Below are positions 34,531 to 36,895 of a stretch of 36,895 nucleotides of DNA, in pieces. Source of the stretch: Verrucomicrobiota bacterium (GTDB taxonomy: Bacteria > Verrucomicrobiota > Verrucomicrobiia > Chthoniobacterales > UBA10450); contig QHQO01000023.1 of NCBI GenBank assembly GCA_003221195.1, positions 1-36,895 on the forward strand, in the 5' to 3' direction. The translations under genes and the position numbers were made by a program. Each line of letters begins with the position of its first letter. Within the stretch, counting starts at the first letter, position 1. The notes under the pieces were generated by a model, which had not been told where the DNA came from, did no database searches, and saw only the letters and a program-made list of their open reading frames with translations.

Positions 34531-35817
34531 TCACGAAGTCTTTAGGATCGCGACGATCTCCGTCTGGACTGGCTGCCCAGTGACTTCGATGTCTTTATCC
34601 GAAACGTAAACATTAATTTCGGATCGAACCCCAAACTTCCCTTCGAGATAAATCCCGGGTTCAAGCGAAAAGCAAACTCCCGGAATGATACGGCGCGAAT
34701 CGCGCGTCTCGAAATCGTCGATGTTAACGCCATTGCCGTGAGTTTCTTCGCCGATGGAATGGCCGGTGCGATGCGTGAATTGTTCTCCAAAACCTGCGCG
34801 GGTGATCACACCGCGCGACACATCATCGACTTCCGCTCCGCGAATCGATTTTCCCGCCCCAATGTTTTTGCGCACGAAATCGACGGCAGAATCACGCGCT
34901 TCCCGCACAATATTGAAAATGCGCGAGTAATCTTCCGGAACACTTTCGCCCACATAGCCAGTCCAGGTTTGGTCAGTCGCGACTGCGTCCGGTTTGGTCA
35001 GTTTAGTGGCCGCATCGATTAGCACGAAATCACCGCGCCTGACAGGTGAATTTTTTTGCTTCGTCGGTATGTAGTGGGGATTGGCGCTGTTTGCATTCAC
35101 CGCAACGATCATGGGCTCCTGCTGCATTCCTTCTTCGCTGTAGCGACGAAGCATGAACTGCGCAATATCCCACTCTGTAGTTGGTTCGTCGGCGCGAATC
35201 CGGCGCGCTATCTCGGCAAATGCCTCCTGAATGATGCGATGCATTTTATCGGAGGCTTCCACATGCATCTGGTGTTGAGCCGGAGAAAACACGGCTTCGA
35301 ATCGTTGAACTAGTTCCGCGCTCGTGACCGGTTCGACTCCAAACGAGCGGACAAGCTCGATCGTTCCGGCGTCCACGCGCGAGATGTAAGGGATATCGTT
35401 CATGGGCGAATACTGCATGGCAACGCGGCGCTTCGATTCCTTCGTCCCCGCGCCCAGCACCTCTCGCAGTCGCGCGTGCAATTCCTGCCAGCTGCGGAAC
35501 ACAATCTTCTTGCCGGGAAGCGAATCGAGTTTGAACTGCTCGATCGACTGCACAATTTTAATCGGCTCGCCCGAGGCTGGGACGTAGTAGAACCAGCGGC
35601 GAGAGGCGAGCATGTTTTCGTCCAGCTTCAAAATCCGATAAGCGAGCGGATCGCTATGCCGAAAATCGTAGAAGAGCCAGCCATCGAGCCTGGCGTCGCG
35701 CAAGGCAGCCTGAATTTCAGCCACCCGTTCTGCTGGAGATTGTTGTGCAGACATTGATCCGACCAAAGTAAAACTAAGAACGAATGCCGCGAAGAAAGAA
35801 GTGTGCTGCGATTTCAT
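34531..35817 (-). CDS. Exported M24-family metallopeptidase (Xaa-Pro aminopeptidase-like)
   Basis: Protein of 428 residues with a signal peptide (SQHTSFFAAFVLSFTLVGSMSAQQ), a creatinase-like N-terminal domain (ALRDARLDGWLFYDFRHSDP) and a C-terminal pita-bread domain. Candidate metal ligands are Asp in VLIDAATKL, Asp in ATDQTWTGYVG, His in HRTGHSIGEETHGNG, Glu in CFSLEPGIYLEG and Glu in GVRSEINVYV. Relatives remove N-terminal residues before proline. The frame opens at 35865, but ATG 35817 follows a GGAGAC ribosome site and begins the signal peptide cleanly. Secretion of this family is uncommon but not unique. Confidence 0.92.
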   Translation of the reverse strand: MKSQHTSFFAAFVLSFTLVGSMSAQQSPAERVAEIQAALRDARLDGWLFYDFRHSDPLAYRILKLDENMLASRRWFYYVPASGEPIKIVQSIEQFKLDSLPGKKIVFRSWQELHARLREVLGAGTKESKRRVAMQYSPMNDIPYISRVDAGTIELVRSFGVEPVTSAELVQRFEAVFSPAQHQMHVEASDKMHRIIQEAFAEIARRIRADEPTTEWDIAQFMLRRYSEEGMQQEPMIVAVNANSANPHYIPTKQKNSPVRRGDFVLIDAATKLTKPDAVATDQTWTGYVGESVPEDYSRIFNIVREARDSAVDFVRKNIGAGKSIRGAEVDDVSRGVITRAGFGEQFTHRTGHSIGEETHGNGVNIDDFETRDSRRIIPGVCFSLEPGIYLEGKFGVRSEINVYVSDKDIEVTGQPVQTEIVAILKTS

Positions 35818-35866
35818 TTTTTGTAGTCTCCGCTGTCTCAGCGCGAAACTCTTGGAAGCGCTCAAC

Positions 35867-36895
35867 TTACTTGTACAGGGTTTTGGGCTCTGGCTCCGCT
35901 AAGATCTTTTGAAAACGTGGATCGTTCCGTAACGGGTCCCATTCCCACCGCTTCCGCAGATCTGAAAGCGTGATGCCGTTGTCAGCGTAATCGACCGCGA
36001 ACGGGGTGGTGAGGAGACGCTCGATCAGCTGTATAGCGTGATCGGCATCGCCGTTGCGCGCATAAATCAACGCGATAAACCCCTGAACTGTGCTTCCATT
36101 CACTATGTCTTTGGAGACAGGCGTCAATTCCGCTCCACGCTGGCCTTCGCGCAAAGCGTCATCTTTGAATCCCATTAACGCGTAAAGAAAACCGAGCTGC
36201 GCGTGACGAATGCCGTCTTGCGGACTCTTCATCACAATTTGTTCCAATATCGGCCGCGCGGTTTCTAATTCGTGCTGCGCCCGCCCTGCATCATTGCGCA
36301 TCAACGCCACACAGCCTGCGAGATAGCTTTTTGGCAATGGTATGCCGGTGGGCGCGACGAAGTTCTCAAGCCGTGCCGATCTCAGCGCGCGTTCAGCCGC
36401 ATCCGGATCACGATCGATGAGAGCCACGTCCCAGCGACTAAAGGTGACGACCCCGTCGGGATCGAGATTTGGCGCGAAGCTCTCCAGAACTGCCTTAATC
36501 GGGGCCGTGCTGCCTTTCCAGAAAAACTCCATGTAGGCGCGTTGTATTTTGACATTGAGCGAGTCGGGCGCGAGCGCGAGGACGCGATCCATTCCTTTGA
36601 CGGCATTTGGCCAGTCGCGTACTCCGAAGTAGGTCTGCGCGGCATCGTAGAGCGTAATGGAATTGCGTGGATCAATCGCTTCAGCTTTGTGGTAAGCGGC
36701 AATAGCCTCGGTGAAATGCCCCTGCCGTCGTTGCACCGCAGCAATGTAAAGACCGACATCGCCATCGTTCGGAAGAGTCTTGGCTGCCAAATTCAATTCG
36801 CGCAGAGCGTCCTGGTAATTCCCCTCCTCGTAATAGAAATAGAGGCCGAGCGCGAGATGCCCTTCGCCGAGATCAGGTTGAAGTCGAAGTGATTC
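35867..36895 (-). CDS. TPR-repeat protein (5' partial at window edge)
   Basis: The frame is open to the right end of the window and gives about 342 residues with the N-terminus missing. Several tetratricopeptide repeats are visible: GHLALGLYFYYEEGNYQDALRELNLAAKTLPNDG, AAVQRRQGHFTEAIAAYHKAEAIDPRN and LYDAAQTYFGVRDWPNAVKGMDRVLALAPDS. Further degenerate repeats lead to the conserved ending LLTTPFAVDYADNGITLSDLRKRWEWDPLRNDPRFQKIL. That ending is common in multi-domain proteins with a protein kinase or winged-helix adenylate-cyclase-like module followed by TPRs, so the missing part may hold such a domain (inference). Confidence 0.85.
   Translation of the reverse strand, partial: ESLRLQPDLGEGHLALGLYFYYEEGNYQDALRELNLAAKTLPNDGDVGLYIAAVQRRQGHFTEAIAAYHKAEAIDPRNSITLYDAAQTYFGVRDWPNAVKGMDRVLALAPDSLNVKIQRAYMEFFWKGSTAPIKAVLESFAPNLDPDGVVTFSRWDVALIDRDPDAAERALRSARLENFVAPTGIPLPKSYLAGCVALMRNDAGRAQHELETARPILEQIVMKSPQDGIRHAQLGFLYALMGFKDDALREGQRGAELTPVSKDIVNGSTVQGFIALIYARNGDADHAIQLIERLLTTPFAVDYADNGITLSDLRKRWEWDPLRNDPRFQKILAEPEPKTLYK

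Overview
This is a chromosomal stretch of about 55% GC from a free-living Gram-negative heterotroph. It carries a TonB-dependent receptor, a TatA/E protein, a periplasmic-type amidase and NuoB/NuoC. Gene content and the many short intergenic repeats, some of which run into coding frames, suggest a soil Verrucomicrobiota (Chthoniobacterales-like). That placement is inference; no rRNA is present to test it.

Layout. 1-3.3 kb: the tail of an unknown gene, a small secreted protein, then phoH and a 7TM-HD phosphodiesterase (pgpH/yqfF type) as a pair. 3.3-4.5 kb: an isolated nuoB-nuoC pair on the minus strand. 4.7-8.3 kb: sulfate activation (cysD, cysNC fusion) with a four-helix-bundle gene wedged between them inside 34-bp inverted repeats, then a GNAT acetyltransferase. 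8.3-10.5 kb: a TonB-dependent receptor with a one-base frameshift near its end. 10.5-17.1 kb (minus): a tight run of a small acidic protein, egtB, egtD, an ABC ATPase, a fused substrate-binding/permease protein of the betaine/ergothioneine transporter type, and a succinate-semialdehyde-type dehydrogenase. 17.2-24.3 kb: alpha/beta hydrolase, LOG-family protein, glycosyltransferase, acyl carrier protein, tatA, ku, rpsN, a CNNM/CorC protein and a VOC protein. 24.3-26.3 kb: divergent mntR/mntH with palindromes in between. 26.3-30.1 kb: a universal stress gene between short inverted-repeat blocks, a glycogen-synthase-like gene, and two tandem TraB/GumN-family genes, one broken by an in-frame TAG. 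30.2-36.9 kb: an amidase, an NTF2-like secreted protein, a TPP riboswitch with terminator driving thiC, an M24 peptidase and a partial TPR protein.

The points most worth attention are: (i) the four-helix-bundle gene in near-perfect 34-bp terminal inverted repeats between cysD and cysNC, where the only usable cysNC start overlaps the cassette gene; (ii) ergothioneine synthesis genes in one tight same-strand run with a fused ABC importer of the family that includes ergothioneine transporters; (iii) short dispersed repeats inserted in frame in EgtB, apparently in ThiC, and at the N-termini of CysNC and the transporter; (iv) two disrupted genes (TonB receptor frameshift, TraB nonsense codon). No CRISPR array, rRNA, tRNA, transposase or integrase was seen.
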